Shown one piece after another: positions 18,086 through 26,704 of a stretch of DNA of 64,000 bases. Every line of letters begins with the position of its first letter. The first letter of the stretch is position 1. A program made the translations under genes and the position numbers. This stretch comes from Streptomyces sp. CB09001. Its GTDB lineage: Bacteria > Actinomycetota > Actinomycetes > Streptomycetales > Streptomycetaceae. Below the pieces are notes generated by a model that saw only the letters and a program-made list of their open reading frames with translations, was not told the DNA's origin and ran no database searches. The DNA lies in assembly GCF_003369795.1 (NCBI RefSeq), contig NZ_CP026730.1:3472001-3536000 (forward strand), read 5' to 3'.

Positions 18086-18706
18086 TCAGGACGCCTTGCG
18101 CAGCCCGCCGAACACCAGCCGCGCCACCGCGTCGACCACCTCGCGCTCGCCCGCGCCGCTCACGCCGCTCGCGCCGTCCCGGCCGTCGGGACCGTCGGGG
18201 CGGTACCACTCGACGATCGAGTTGATCATGCCGAAGACGAGGCGGGTCGCGAGCCGCACCTCCACGTCCGCGCGCACGTCCCCCTCGGCCGCCGCGTCCT
18301 TCAGCAGCGCGGCGACCCGGTGGTCGAACTCGCGCCGCCGCTCCAGCGCCCACCGCTCGGTGCCGGTGTTGCCGCGCACCCGCAGCAGCAGCGTCACATA
18401 GGGCAGCTCCGCCATGAGCACCTCGACCATGCGCCGCACGACGTACTCCAGGCGCTCGGCGGCGGACCCCTCGCGCGCGTGCTCCTCGTCGAGGATCCCG
18501 AAGAGCTCGTCCAGGGCCCGGCTCACGGCCCGGCGCAGCAGCTCCTCCTTGCCGCTGACGTGGTGGTATATCGACGACTTGGAGATCCCCGCCGCCTTGG
18601 ACAGATGCTCCATGGAGGTGCCGTCGTAGCCACGCTCGATGAAGACCTGCACGGCGACGGACAGCAGCGTCTCGGGCGTGTACGTGTCGCGCTTGGCGGT
18701 GGTCAT
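18086..18706 (-). CDS. TetR-family repressor, probable PaaR-like regulator
   Basis: 206 residues. The TetR helix-turn-helix is at 10-57 (TLLSVAVQVFIERGYDGTSMEHLSKAAGISKSSIYHHVSGKEELL, seen as three helices). The ligand domain is typical in size. Its ATG overlaps the stop of the 3-hydroxyacyl-CoA dehydrogenase gene (ATGA), so it is cotranscribed with it. The palindrome at 20277 in front of that operon, and again before bkdA at 17407, matches PaaR-type operators, so I infer autoregulation and control of bkd and paaN in response to an acyl- or phenylacetyl-CoA. The C-terminal segment has a short PDGPDGRDG run. Confidence 0.85.
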   Translation of the reverse strand: MTTAKRDTYTPETLLSVAVQVFIERGYDGTSMEHLSKAAGISKSSIYHHVSGKEELLRRAVSRALDELFGILDEEHAREGSAAERLEYVVRRMVEVLMAELPYVTLLLRVRGNTGTERWALERRREFDHRVAALLKDAAAEGDVRADVEVRLATRLVFGMINSIVEWYRPDGPDGRDGASGVSGAGEREVVDAVARLVFGGLRKAS

Positions 18707-20220
18707 GAGGGGGTGCCCTCCCGGGCCTCGGCGGCGTCGACGTGGCGGCGGAGCGCGAGGGACGGCGCCCAGCGCCCCGACGGTTCCCACTCGTGCGCCT
18801 GGCAGAGCAGGTAGTAGGCCCAGGTGTCACCGAGCCGGCGGCTCCATTCGAACGGGCCGAGGGGGTAGTTCACACCCAGCCGCATCGCCGTGTCGACGTC
18901 CTCCGGGGTGGCCACGCCCCTGGCCACGGCATCGAACGCCAGGTCGATGATCCGGGCGACGGTCCGGGCCACGATCATGCCGGGGACGTCGCCGACGACG
19001 CTGACCTTCTTGCCGAGCGCCTGGAACAGGCCGGTGGCCTCGGACAGGAGGCCCGGACGGACCTCTTCGGACGCGGACAGGGCGATCCGGGTGGCCGCGC
19101 GGTAGTCGAGGGCGAGGTCGAAGTGGACGACGTCCTTCGACACGAGCGCCTCACCGTCGGTGAGGCGCAGCGTGCCGCCGCCGGGCAGGACGAGCCTTCC
19201 CTCGTCGCCGTACCCGTCCTCCGGACGCACCTCCACGCCCGCCTCCCGGATCAGCCCGACCAGGTCGGCCGCCGGGCCCAGGTCGCCCTCGACGACGACG
19301 TACGCGGGCGCATCGGCCGGTTCGGCGGTGTGCGGCCGGGGGCGCTCGGCACCGTCCCGGTAGTCGTACCAGCCCTGTCCGCTCTTGCGGCCGAGCCTGC
19401 CGGACTCGACCAGGCGGCGCTGGGCCAGCGACGGGGTGAAGCGGACGTCCTGGAAGAACGCCTGCCACACGGAGTGCGTGACGGACTCGTTGACGTCCTG
19501 CCCGATGAGGTCGGTCAGCTCGAAGGCGCCCATCCTGAAGCCGCCGGACTCGCGCAGCACGGCGTCGATGGTGGCCGGGTCCGCGCCCTGGTTCTCGAAG
19601 ACCGCGAGGGCCTCGGCGTAGAAGGGCCGGGCGATGCGGTTGACGACGAAACCGGGGGTGTCGGCGCAGGCGACCGGGGTCTTGCCCCAGGCACGGGCCG
19701 TCTCGTACGCGCGCGTGGCCGACGCCGGGTCGGTGGCGAACCCGGAGACCACCTCCACCAGGGGGAGCAGCGGCGCGGGGTTGAAGAAGTGCAGTCCGAC
19801 GAAGCGGCCGGGCGCGCGCAGTTCGCCGCCGACGGCGGTGACGGACAGGGACGAGGTGTTGGTGGCGAGCAGGCAGTCGTCGCCGACGACGTCCTCCAGG
19901 GCGCGGAACAGCTCCTGCTTGACGTCGAGGCGTTCGACGACCGCCTCGACGACGAGCGCGCAGCCGGCGAGACCCGCGAGGCTCTCGGCTGGCGTGAGCC
20001 GGGCCCGGGCGGCGTCCCGTTCGGCGCCGGTGAGGCGGTCCTTCTCGACGAGCCGGTCGAGCCGGGCGCCGATCGCGTCGGCCGCTTCCCGGGCCCGCCC
20101 GGGAGCGGCGTCGTACAGCCGCACGGGATGGCCCGCGACCAGCGCCACCTGGGCGATGCCCTGGCCCATGGTGCCGGTGCCGACGACGGCCACGGGGCTG
20201 CTGAGGTCGAGTGCTGTCAT
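18703..20220 (-). CDS. 3-hydroxyacyl-CoA dehydrogenase (PaaH/FadB2-like)
   Basis: 505 residues. The NAD-binding N-terminal domain starts VAVVGTGTMGQGIAQVALVAGH, with the catalytic region FFNPAPLLPLVEVVSG and PGFVVNRIARPFYAEAL. A 3HCDH C-terminal domain and a second, duplicated C-terminal domain (VPGMIVARTVARIIDLAFDAV ... NYPLGPFEW) follow, giving the long form found in PaaH-type enzymes. It oxidises 3-hydroxyacyl-CoA to 3-ketoacyl-CoA in beta-oxidation or phenylacetate degradation. First gene of an operon with the TetR gene and divergent from paaN. Confidence 0.92.
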   Translation of the reverse strand: MTALDLSSPVAVVGTGTMGQGIAQVALVAGHPVRLYDAAPGRAREAADAIGARLDRLVEKDRLTGAERDAARARLTPAESLAGLAGCALVVEAVVERLDVKQELFRALEDVVGDDCLLATNTSSLSVTAVGGELRAPGRFVGLHFFNPAPLLPLVEVVSGFATDPASATRAYETARAWGKTPVACADTPGFVVNRIARPFYAEALAVFENQGADPATIDAVLRESGGFRMGAFELTDLIGQDVNESVTHSVWQAFFQDVRFTPSLAQRRLVESGRLGRKSGQGWYDYRDGAERPRPHTAEPADAPAYVVVEGDLGPAADLVGLIREAGVEVRPEDGYGDEGRLVLPGGGTLRLTDGEALVSKDVVHFDLALDYRAATRIALSASEEVRPGLLSEATGLFQALGKKVSVVGDVPGMIVARTVARIIDLAFDAVARGVATPEDVDTAMRLGVNYPLGPFEWSRRLGDTWAYYLLCQAHEWEPSGRWAPSLALRRHVDAAEAREGTPS

Positions 20221-20276
20221 GTGCGCGATCCTCCCGCACGGGGTTTTCCACAGATGCGGCGGTCCCCCTTGTCCCG

Positions 20277-20290
20277 ACCGATCGTTCGGT
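20277..20290. promoter_or_regulatory. Operator-like inverted repeat between paaH-type gene and paaN
   Basis: ACCGATCGTTCGGT with downstream TACT; matches the ACCGNNCGNNCGGT core of PaaR-type sites and the copy at 17407. It lies 57 bases before the dehydrogenase start and 121 bases before paaN, suiting control of both divergent transcripts. Confidence 0.65.
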
Positions 20291-20410
20291 TACTCTAGCC
20301 GTGTCCGCCTGTTCCTGCCCAGGTTTCCCCCAGGTCCACGGACTCGACAGACAGTCGACGGAGCGTCGGCGACGCGTCGGGAGCCGTGAGAGACGAGGAG
20401 TTGGTCCCGC

Positions 20411-22102
20411 ATGGCCGCCGAACTCACCGCACACCAGCTGATCGCCCGGCACCGGCCGACCCTGGACCTGGCGCTGGAGACGATCCGCACGCGCGCGTAC
20501 TGGTCCCCCCACCCCGAGCACCCCAAGGCCTACGGGGAGAACGGCAGCCTGGACATGGCGGCGGGCAAGGCCGCCTTCGACGCCCTGTCCGGCACCCGCG
20601 TCGACCTCGGCCAGCCCGGCACCGACGGCTGGGTGGGCGGCGAGGTCTCCCCGTACGGGATCGAGCCGGGCGTGGAGTACCCGCACGCGGACCTCGACGT
20701 GCTGCTGCCCGCCATGCGGGCCGGACAGAAGGCGTGGCGGGACGCGGGCGCGGAGCTGCGCGCGATGGTCTGCCTGGAGATCCTCGGGCGTATCGCGAAC
20801 CGGACGATGGAGTTCGCCCAGGCGGTCATGCACACCTCGGGACAGGCCTTCATGATGGCCTTCCAGGCAGGCGGCCCGCACGCCCAGGACCGCGGCATGG
20901 AGGCCGTGGCCTACGCGTACGTGGAGCAGTCCCGCACCCCCGACACGGCGGAGTGGACCAAGCCGCAGGGCAAGCGCGACCCGCTCGCGCTCACCAAGCG
21001 CTTCACGCCCGTCCCGCGCGGCATCGGCCTGGTCATCGGCTGCAACACCTTCCCGACGTGGAACGGCTACCCGGGCCTGTTCGCCTCCCTCGCCACCGGC
21101 AACGCGGTCCTGGTCAAGCCCCACCCCCGCGCGGTGCTGCCGCTCGCGCTGACCGTCCAGGTCGCCCGCGACGTCCTCACCGAGGCGGGCTTCGACCCGA
21201 ACCTGGTGGCGCTGGCCGCCGAGCGCCCCGGCGAGGGCATCGCCAAGACCCTGGCCACCCGCCCGGAGATCCGGCTCATCGACTACACCGGGTCCACCGC
21301 CTTCGGCGACTGGCTGGAGGCCAACGCCCGCCAGGCCCAGGTGTACACGGAGAAGGCCGGCGTCAACACGGTGATCGTGGAGTCGACCGACGACTACCGC
21401 GGCATGCTCGCCAACCTGGCCTTCTCGCTCTCCCTCTACAGCGGCCAGATGTGCACCACCCCGCAGAACCTGCTGATCCCCCGCGACGGCATCCGCACCG
21501 ATCAGGGCGCCAAGTCCTACGACGAGGTCACCGCCGACCTGGCCCGCGCCGTCGACGGCCTCCTCGGCGACGACGCCCGCGCGAACGCCCTGCTCGGCGC
21601 GATCGTCAACCCGGACGTCAAGGCCCGCCTGGAGGCCGCCGCCGGTCTCGGCGAGGTCGCCCTCGCCTCCCGCGAGGTGTCCAACCCGGAGTTCCCGGAC
21701 GCGGTCGTGCGCACCCCGGTGATCGTCAAGCTGGACGGCGCCAAGCCCGAGGACGAGGCCGCCTACACCAGCGAGTGCTTCGGCCCGGTCTCCTTCGCCG
21801 TCGCCGTCGACTCCGCCGAGCACGCCGTGCGGCTGCTGCGCCGCAGCGTCCGGGAGAAGGGCGCGATGACGGTGGGCGCGTACACGACCGACCCGGAGGT
21901 CGAGGAGGCCGTGCAGGAGGTCTGCCTGGACGAGGCGGCCCAGCTCTCCCTGAACCTCACGGGCGGGGTGTACGTCAACCAGACGGCCGCCTTCTCCGAC
22001 TTCCACGGCTCCGGCGGCAACCCGGCGGCCAACGCGGCCCTGTGCGACGGCGCGTTCGTCGCCAACCGCTTCCGGGTGGTGGAGGTCCGCCGCCCGGCCT
22101 GA
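20411..22102 (+). CDS. paaN: PaaN-family aldehyde dehydrogenase-like protein
   Basis: 563 residues with the aldehyde dehydrogenase fold: RGIGLVIGCNTFPTWNG, the NAD-region VLVKPHPRAVLPL, STAFGDWLEAN and a catalytic-type cysteine in SGQMCTTPQNLLIP, ending GSGGNPAANAALCDGAFVANRF. Length and motifs fit the PaaN family annotated in phenylacetic acid degradation, which lacks the hydratase half of PaaZ. The exact reaction of PaaN is unsettled. Divergent from the 3-hydroxyacyl-CoA dehydrogenase/TetR operon, with a shared operator between them. Confidence 0.9.
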   Translation: MAAELTAHQLIARHRPTLDLALETIRTRAYWSPHPEHPKAYGENGSLDMAAGKAAFDALSGTRVDLGQPGTDGWVGGEVSPYGIEPGVEYPHADLDVLLPAMRAGQKAWRDAGAELRAMVCLEILGRIANRTMEFAQAVMHTSGQAFMMAFQAGGPHAQDRGMEAVAYAYVEQSRTPDTAEWTKPQGKRDPLALTKRFTPVPRGIGLVIGCNTFPTWNGYPGLFASLATGNAVLVKPHPRAVLPLALTVQVARDVLTEAGFDPNLVALAAERPGEGIAKTLATRPEIRLIDYTGSTAFGDWLEANARQAQVYTEKAGVNTVIVESTDDYRGMLANLAFSLSLYSGQMCTTPQNLLIPRDGIRTDQGAKSYDEVTADLARAVDGLLGDDARANALLGAIVNPDVKARLEAAAGLGEVALASREVSNPEFPDAVVRTPVIVKLDGAKPEDEAAYTSECFGPVSFAVAVDSAEHAVRLLRRSVREKGAMTVGAYTTDPEVEEAVQEVCLDEAAQLSLNLTGGVYVNQTAAFSDFHGSGGNPAANAALCDGAFVANRFRVVEVRRPA

Positions 22103-22119
22103 GACAAGAGCCCCAGCGC

Positions 22120-22926
22120 CTAGGGCACCTGCGGTGCGCCCCCGCCGGCGCTCCAGTGGTACAGCGTCATGGCCACACTGGTCGCGAGGTTGTAGCTGGA
22201 GACCTGGGGGCGCATCGGCAGCGCGACCAGACGGTCGGCCCGGGCGCGCAGCTCGGGCGTGAGCCCGCTGCGCTCGGAGCCGAACGCGAGCAGCGCGTCG
22301 TCCGGCAGCTCCAGCCCCCTGATGTCCTCGCCCTCCGGGTCCAGCGCGAACAGCGGCCCCCGCGGCAGCCCGGCCACCTCCAGCCGCTCCACCGCGGTCG
22401 CGAAGTGCAGCCCCGCCCCGCCGCGCACCACCGTGGGGTGCCAGGGGTCGAGCGTGCCGGTGGTGACCACGCCGGTCGCGCCGAAACCGGCGGCCAGCCG
22501 GATCACCGCCCCCGCGTTGCCCAGATTGCGAGGCTGGTCGAGGACCACGACGGGGGCGCGGCGGGGCGTGCGGGCCAGCGCCTCCAGCCCGGCCGCCCGC
22601 GAGGGCCGTACGGCCAGGGCGGCCACCGCCGTGGGGTGCGGCCGCGCGACGAGCGACGCGTACGCCTCCCGCGACACCTCGGTCAGCAGCCCCGCCAGCG
22701 CCTCGCGCACGTCCGGCGCCAGCTCGTCGGCGAGGGCCAGGGCGCCCGCGCGGTCGCTCGTGACCGCCACCGGCACCTCGGCGCCGAAGCGCAGCGCGTG
22801 CTTGAGGGCGTGGAAGCCGTCCAGCAGCACGCACCGGCCGGCTGCCTGCCGGTGCCAGGCGGCAGGCGGGCCGGGAGCAGGTCCGGAGCCGGGAGCAGGT
22901 CCGGAGCCGGGTCCGGGGTCGGTCAT
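22120..22926 (-). CDS. SpoU/TrmH-family RNA 2'-O-methyltransferase
   Basis: 268 residues. The C-terminal SPOUT knot motifs are present: VVVLDQPRNLGNAGAVIRLAAGFGA, LLAFGSERSGLTPEL and LPMRPQVSSYNLATSVAMTLYHW (motifs 1-3 with the SAM-binding knot). The N-terminal substrate-binding domain starts near 35 (VLLDGFHALKHAL), and a short Gly-Pro repeat (PGSGPAPGSGPAPG) precedes it. It methylates a ribose of tRNA or rRNA; which one is not evident. Its start overlaps the stop of the upstream HTTM gene (ATGA). Confidence 0.9.
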   Translation of the reverse strand: MTDPGPGSGPAPGSGPAPGPPAAWHRQAAGRCVLLDGFHALKHALRFGAEVPVAVTSDRAGALALADELAPDVREALAGLLTEVSREAYASLVARPHPTAVAALAVRPSRAAGLEALARTPRRAPVVVLDQPRNLGNAGAVIRLAAGFGATGVVTTGTLDPWHPTVVRGGAGLHFATAVERLEVAGLPRGPLFALDPEGEDIRGLELPDDALLAFGSERSGLTPELRARADRLVALPMRPQVSSYNLATSVAMTLYHWSAGGGAPQVP

Positions 22927-24221
22927 GCCCGGAAGCCTACGTGCGTGTGGTCGGGGTCCTTCCCGCCCACCGCGCCCGCTCCGGCCGCCGCCCCCTCGCC
23001 CTCCCGGGTCCGGGGCCCGGGCACCGTCGCCGTACGCCCGTCCCCGTGCCCGTCCGGCGCCTTGGACAGGACCCCCGCGGGCCCGCGGCCGGACAGCCGG
23101 CCGCGCGCGCGTGCCGCCCAGCCGCCCAGCCGGCGCAGGAACGAGGTGGGCAGGAACACCGCGTCGGCGGCGATCATCGCCAGTGAGAAGAACGGCAGCC
23201 CGAGCGTCACGGCGATCACCGCGTGCTCGATCATCATCGCGGCGAGGAGCACGTTCTTGACCCGCCGGTTGAACAGCGTGAACGGGAAGGCGACCTGGAC
23301 CGCGACCGTGCCGTACGTGATGAGCATGACCATCGTGCCGTTGGCGGCCAGCGCGTCGGAGAGCGCGGGCCACGGCGAGAAGTAGTCCAGGTGCAGCGGG
23401 TAGTAGACGGCCGTGCCGTCCTGCCAGCGGGAACCCTGGATCTTGTACCAGCCGGCCGTCGCGTAGATCAGACAGGCCTCGGCCATGATCACGACCAGCG
23501 CGCCGTTGTGCACGATGTTGGTGACCACGTCCAGCAGGATCCGCGGCTGACTGCCCTCCGCGCCCCGCCCCACGACCCACCACAGGCCCAGCGCGACCCA
23601 CACCGCCCACAGCAGCGCCGGGACGAACCAGTCGCCCTCGAGTCCGCCCGCCAGCGTCACCGTGAGCAGCAGGAACCCCAGGGCGCACCACAGCACCGGA
23701 CCGACCCGGTCCCCGACCCGCTCACCGCGCGCACGTGCCGCCGCCGCGCGCCGGGCACGGCGGGCGTCCAGCGACCACACCCGGCCGCACCGGGTGAGGA
23801 CCAGGTAGATGCTCATCAGGTGCACGACGTTGTCGCCGCCGTCCCCCATGAAGACGCTGCGGTTCTGCAGCGAGAGCACGCCGACCATGAACAGCACGGA
23901 CATGGTCCGGGTGCGCCAGCCCAGCAGGAGCAGCACGCTGCTCAGCACGGCCACCGCGTAGACGATCTCGAACCAGGCCCGCCCGTCCGACCACATCAGC
24001 GCAGTGAAGGCGCCGTTGTCCGAGATCAACTGCTCGGCGAGGTCGTGGCCCCAGGGCCCGTCCGGGCCGTACAGCTCGTTCCGGTGGGGCAGTTCGCGCA
24101 GCAGGAAGAGCAGCCAGGTGACGCTGAAACCGATGCGGATCACGGCGCTCTGGTACGGGCCGAGCGCGGCACCGGTGACGCGGGCGATGCCGCGGGAGAC
24201 GGAGAGGACGGCGGCGTTCAC
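22923..24221 (-). CDS. HTTM-domain integral membrane protein
   Basis: 432 residues from GTG 24221, overlapping the stop of the upstream gene. Multiple hydrophobic helices (at least eight) and the HTTM pattern (SAVIRIGFSVTWLLFLLRELPHRNELYGPDGPWG, then GDGGDNVVHLMSIYLVL and TAGWYKIQGSRWQDGTAVYYPLHLDYF). HTTM is the membrane domain of vitamin K-dependent gamma-carboxylases; bacterial members are mostly uncharacterised. The C-terminal about 60 residues are Gly/Ala/Arg-rich and cytoplasmic-looking. With the next gene it forms a coupled pair, so the two probably act in one membrane complex. Confidence 0.85.
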   Translation of the reverse strand: MNAAVLSVSRGIARVTGAALGPYQSAVIRIGFSVTWLLFLLRELPHRNELYGPDGPWGHDLAEQLISDNGAFTALMWSDGRAWFEIVYAVAVLSSVLLLLGWRTRTMSVLFMVGVLSLQNRSVFMGDGGDNVVHLMSIYLVLTRCGRVWSLDARRARRAAAARARGERVGDRVGPVLWCALGFLLLTVTLAGGLEGDWFVPALLWAVWVALGLWWVVGRGAEGSQPRILLDVVTNIVHNGALVVIMAEACLIYATAGWYKIQGSRWQDGTAVYYPLHLDYFSPWPALSDALAANGTMVMLITYGTVAVQVAFPFTLFNRRVKNVLLAAMMIEHAVIAVTLGLPFFSLAMIAADAVFLPTSFLRRLGGWAARARGRLSGRGPAGVLSKAPDGHGDGRTATVPGPRTREGEGAAAGAGAVGGKDPDHTHVGFRA

Positions 24222-25276
24222 GCGGCGCCCCCTTCCTGCTCGGACTGCCCGGAGCGCCCCGCGCCCGTGTCCCGGGTCTCCGCGGCCACGGACCACCAGG
24301 GCAGCTCGCGGACGGTCGGACGGTCGGAGATCTTCTCACCGCTCCACGGGGGCGGCTCCACGTTGGTCGTCCGGGAACGGTACTGGACGCGCTCGACGAC
24401 GTCCCCGGGCGCGGCGGCGCCGTCACGGTCCAGGCGCAGGAGCGCGATGCGCCGCAGATACGCCTCGGCGAGGGTGCCCCGCAGGCCCACCGGACGGTCC
24501 TCGGAGTCGTGGCTGGCGACGAAGAAGTCCCAGGCCCGGCGCAGTTCGTTCTGCTGGGTGTGGCTCGGCAGCGGGTTGCCGTCGATGGCCCGGCCGTCCT
24601 CCGCCGACAGGTCGTACCAGCGGGTCGTCCGTATCTCGCCGTCCGCCGTGCTGACCTCCGCGCGGAGCTGGACGGAGACGTTCTGCTGGAGGGGGTTGGG
24701 AGCGAAGAGCTTCCAGTTCTGCTCGAACTCGGGGAAGACCCACTCGTCCACCACGGAGCCGTGCTGCTTGGTCAGGGTGTTGGACGGGGCCACGTGCAGG
24801 AACACCAGGCCTATGTGGGCACAGACGGCGACCGCGACCACCGCGAGGGCGACCACGGCACCGACCTGGTAGCGCGGGGAGAGCGCGGCGACCCCCGTGG
24901 GCCCGGCGACCCCGGCGGGCCCGGCGGACCCGGCGACCCCGGCGGGCCCGGCGACCCCGGCGGGCCCGGCGACCCCGGCGGGCCCGGCGACCCCGGCGTC
25001 CGCGGACGTCCCGACGGCTCCGGAGGCCCCGGCCGCCTCGGCAGCACCGGCCTGCTCGGCAGTCGTGGCGCGCTCGGCGGGCCGACCCGGCTCGGCGTGC
25101 TCGGCCAACTCGGCGGGCTCGGCCGGCTCGGCCGGCTCAGCGGGCTCGGCGGGCTCAGCGGCCCCGGCCGGTCCGCCGGTCTCCTCCGGGCCCGCTTCGC
25201 CGCCCGGCCCGCCCTGCCGCTGCCGCCCCTGCCCCTGCCCCTGCCGGGCGTCCGAGCCCTTGTCGTACGCGTCCAT
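24218..25276 (-). CDS. DUF5819-type membrane protein with collagen-like N-terminal repeats
   Basis: 352 residues. The first about 130 are low-complexity: Gly-Gln-rich, then repeated AEP, then repeated GVAGPA. One transmembrane helix follows (VGAVVALAVVAVAVCAHIGLVFLHV, about 138-162). The extracellular domain has the conserved DUF5819 segment VFPEFEQNWKLFAPNPLQQNVSVQLRAE and ends in an acidic, Gly-rich tail. The stretch of repeats differs strongly in composition from the rest. It is cotranscribed with the HTTM gene (GTGA overlap); these two families are commonly paired, but the function is unknown. Confidence 0.8.
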   Translation of the reverse strand: MDAYDKGSDARQGQGQGRQRQGGPGGEAGPEETGGPAGAAEPAEPAEPAEPAEPAELAEHAEPGRPAERATTAEQAGAAEAAGASGAVGTSADAGVAGPAGVAGPAGVAGPAGVAGSAGPAGVAGPTGVAALSPRYQVGAVVALAVVAVAVCAHIGLVFLHVAPSNTLTKQHGSVVDEWVFPEFEQNWKLFAPNPLQQNVSVQLRAEVSTADGEIRTTRWYDLSAEDGRAIDGNPLPSHTQQNELRRAWDFFVASHDSEDRPVGLRGTLAEAYLRRIALLRLDRDGAAAPGDVVERVQYRSRTTNVEPPPWSGEKISDRPTVRELPWWSVAAETRDTGAGRSGQSEQEGGAA

Positions 25277-25452
25277 TCCGCCCCGTTCGGTCCCGATCCG
25301 TCCATCCGCCCGCCCCGCCGGGGGCGCCCACGCGCCACCCTCGCGGCTGCTCGGCGACGTTCGCACGCGAACGGTACTCAGGACCGGCCACCCGCACAGC
25401 CCCCGGTGGGCCGACCGCATCGTGGCCGTCGCCACATGCGGCGGGGGACAGC

Positions 25453-25800
25453 CTAGAGAACGTGCCCCGGCCCGCCCTTGTCGTCCACCACGGGACGCCC
25501 GGCCGCGGCCCACTCCTGCATGCCGCCGTCGACGTTCACCGCGTCGACGCCCTGCTGGACCAGATACATGGTGACCTGCGCCGAACGGCCCCCGACACGG
25601 CAGAGCACGTGCACCCGGCCGTCCTGCGGCGCGGCCTCGGTCAGCTCTCCGTAGCGGGCCACGAACTCGCTGAGGGGAATGTGCAGCGCCCCGGCGGCAT
25701 GACCCGCCTGCCACTCGTCGTCCTCGCGGACGTCCAGCAGGAAGTCGCCGTCCTTGAGATCTTCGATCCCGACCGTGGGCACACCAGCTCCGAAACTCAT
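25453..25800 (-). CDS. Rhodanese-like sulfurtransferase domain protein
   Basis: 115 residues, a single rhodanese domain. LKDGDFLLDVREDDEWQAGHAAGALHIP is the N-terminal CH2A-type region, and the active-site loop is VLCRVGGRSAQ with the catalytic cysteine. Single-domain rhodaneses carry persulfide sulfur for cofactor, tRNA or detoxification pathways. Monocistronic or cotranscribed with the J-domain gene 31 bases upstream. No transmembrane segment. Confidence 0.92.
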   Translation of the reverse strand: MSFGAGVPTVGIEDLKDGDFLLDVREDDEWQAGHAAGALHIPLSEFVARYGELTEAAPQDGRVHVLCRVGGRSAQVTMYLVQQGVDAVNVDGGMQEWAAAGRPVVDDKGGPGHVL

Positions 25801-25831
25801 GCCCCAGACGCTACCGGAGCCGCCACCCGGT

Positions 25832-26647
25832 TCAGTCCCCCGCGAGCGCCGCCGCCAGCTCGGCCTCCCGCTCGCGCACCTGGGCCGCCAGCTGCTCGGC
25901 GATCTCGTCGAGGAGCCGGTCGGGGTCGTCCGGGGCCAGCCGGAGCATGGCGCCGATCGCGCTCTCCTCCAGCTCCTTGGCGAGCAGCGTGAGCAGCTCC
26001 TTGCGCCGGTCGAGCCATTCGAGGCGCACGTACAGCTCCTCGCCGCGGCTCGGGCGCCGCTCGGGCACCGGCCCGGCGGCCCACTCCTCGGCCAGCTCGC
26101 GCAGCTCCGCCTCGTCGCCGCGGGCGTAGGCGGCGTTGACGCGGGTGATGAACTCCTCGCGCCGCACCCGCTCGGCCTCCTCCTGGGCCAGGTCGGGGTG
26201 GGCCTTGCGGGCCAGCTCGCGGTAGAGCTTGCGGGCCTCCTCGCTCGGCCGGACCCGCTGCGGGGGCCGTACCGCCTGGTCCGTCAGCATCGACGTGGCC
26301 TCGGGGAACAGCCCGTCCCCGTCCATCCAGCCGTTCAGCAGCTCCTCGACCCCGGGGATCGGCATCAGGCGGGCCCGCGCCTCGTCCGCCCGGCGCCGGT
26401 CGTCGGCGTCGCCCGTGCGGGCCGCCCTGGTCTCGAGGATCTGCGCCTCCAGCTCCTCGAGCCGGGCATACACCGGGCCGAGCCGCTGCTCGTGCAGCCG
26501 CGAGAAGTTCTCGACCTCCACGCGGAAGGTCTCCAGGGCGATCTCGTACTCGATGAGTGCCTGCTCGGCGGCCCGTACGGCCTGTTCCAGCCGTTCCTCG
26601 GGACGCGGCGCACCCCCCTGCTCGGGCTCAGCTTCGGGCGTCGTCAC
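25832..26647 (-). CDS. Coiled-coil protein with a DnaJ-like HPD motif
   Basis: 271 residues. An N-terminal coiled coil of about 90 residues (acidic/Leu heptads), a middle segment with a J-domain-like stretch ARKLYRELARKAHPDLAQ that contains the HPD tripeptide, then a basic/acidic helical C-terminus (KELLTLLAKELEESAIG). The J-like part is shorter than a canonical J domain, so a true DnaK co-chaperone role is inference. Same family is widespread in Streptomyces as a hypothetical J-domain protein. Confidence 0.75.
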   Translation of the reverse strand: MTTPEAEPEQGGAPRPEERLEQAVRAAEQALIEYEIALETFRVEVENFSRLHEQRLGPVYARLEELEAQILETRAARTGDADDRRRADEARARLMPIPGVEELLNGWMDGDGLFPEATSMLTDQAVRPPQRVRPSEEARKLYRELARKAHPDLAQEEAERVRREEFITRVNAAYARGDEAELRELAEEWAAGPVPERRPSRGEELYVRLEWLDRRKELLTLLAKELEESAIGAMLRLAPDDPDRLLDEIAEQLAAQVREREAELAAALAGD

Positions 26648-26704
26648 CCGACCAGCCTAGGGCCTGCGGACCCGGGGAGCCGCCCGCGCGGTCCCCGTCC
26701 CCCC

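Noticed and set aside
19151..22834. A long minus-strand open frame opposite paaN.
   Set aside because: It is a shadow of paaN and the dehydrogenase gene, with Arg/Gly/Ala-rich sequence and no domain.
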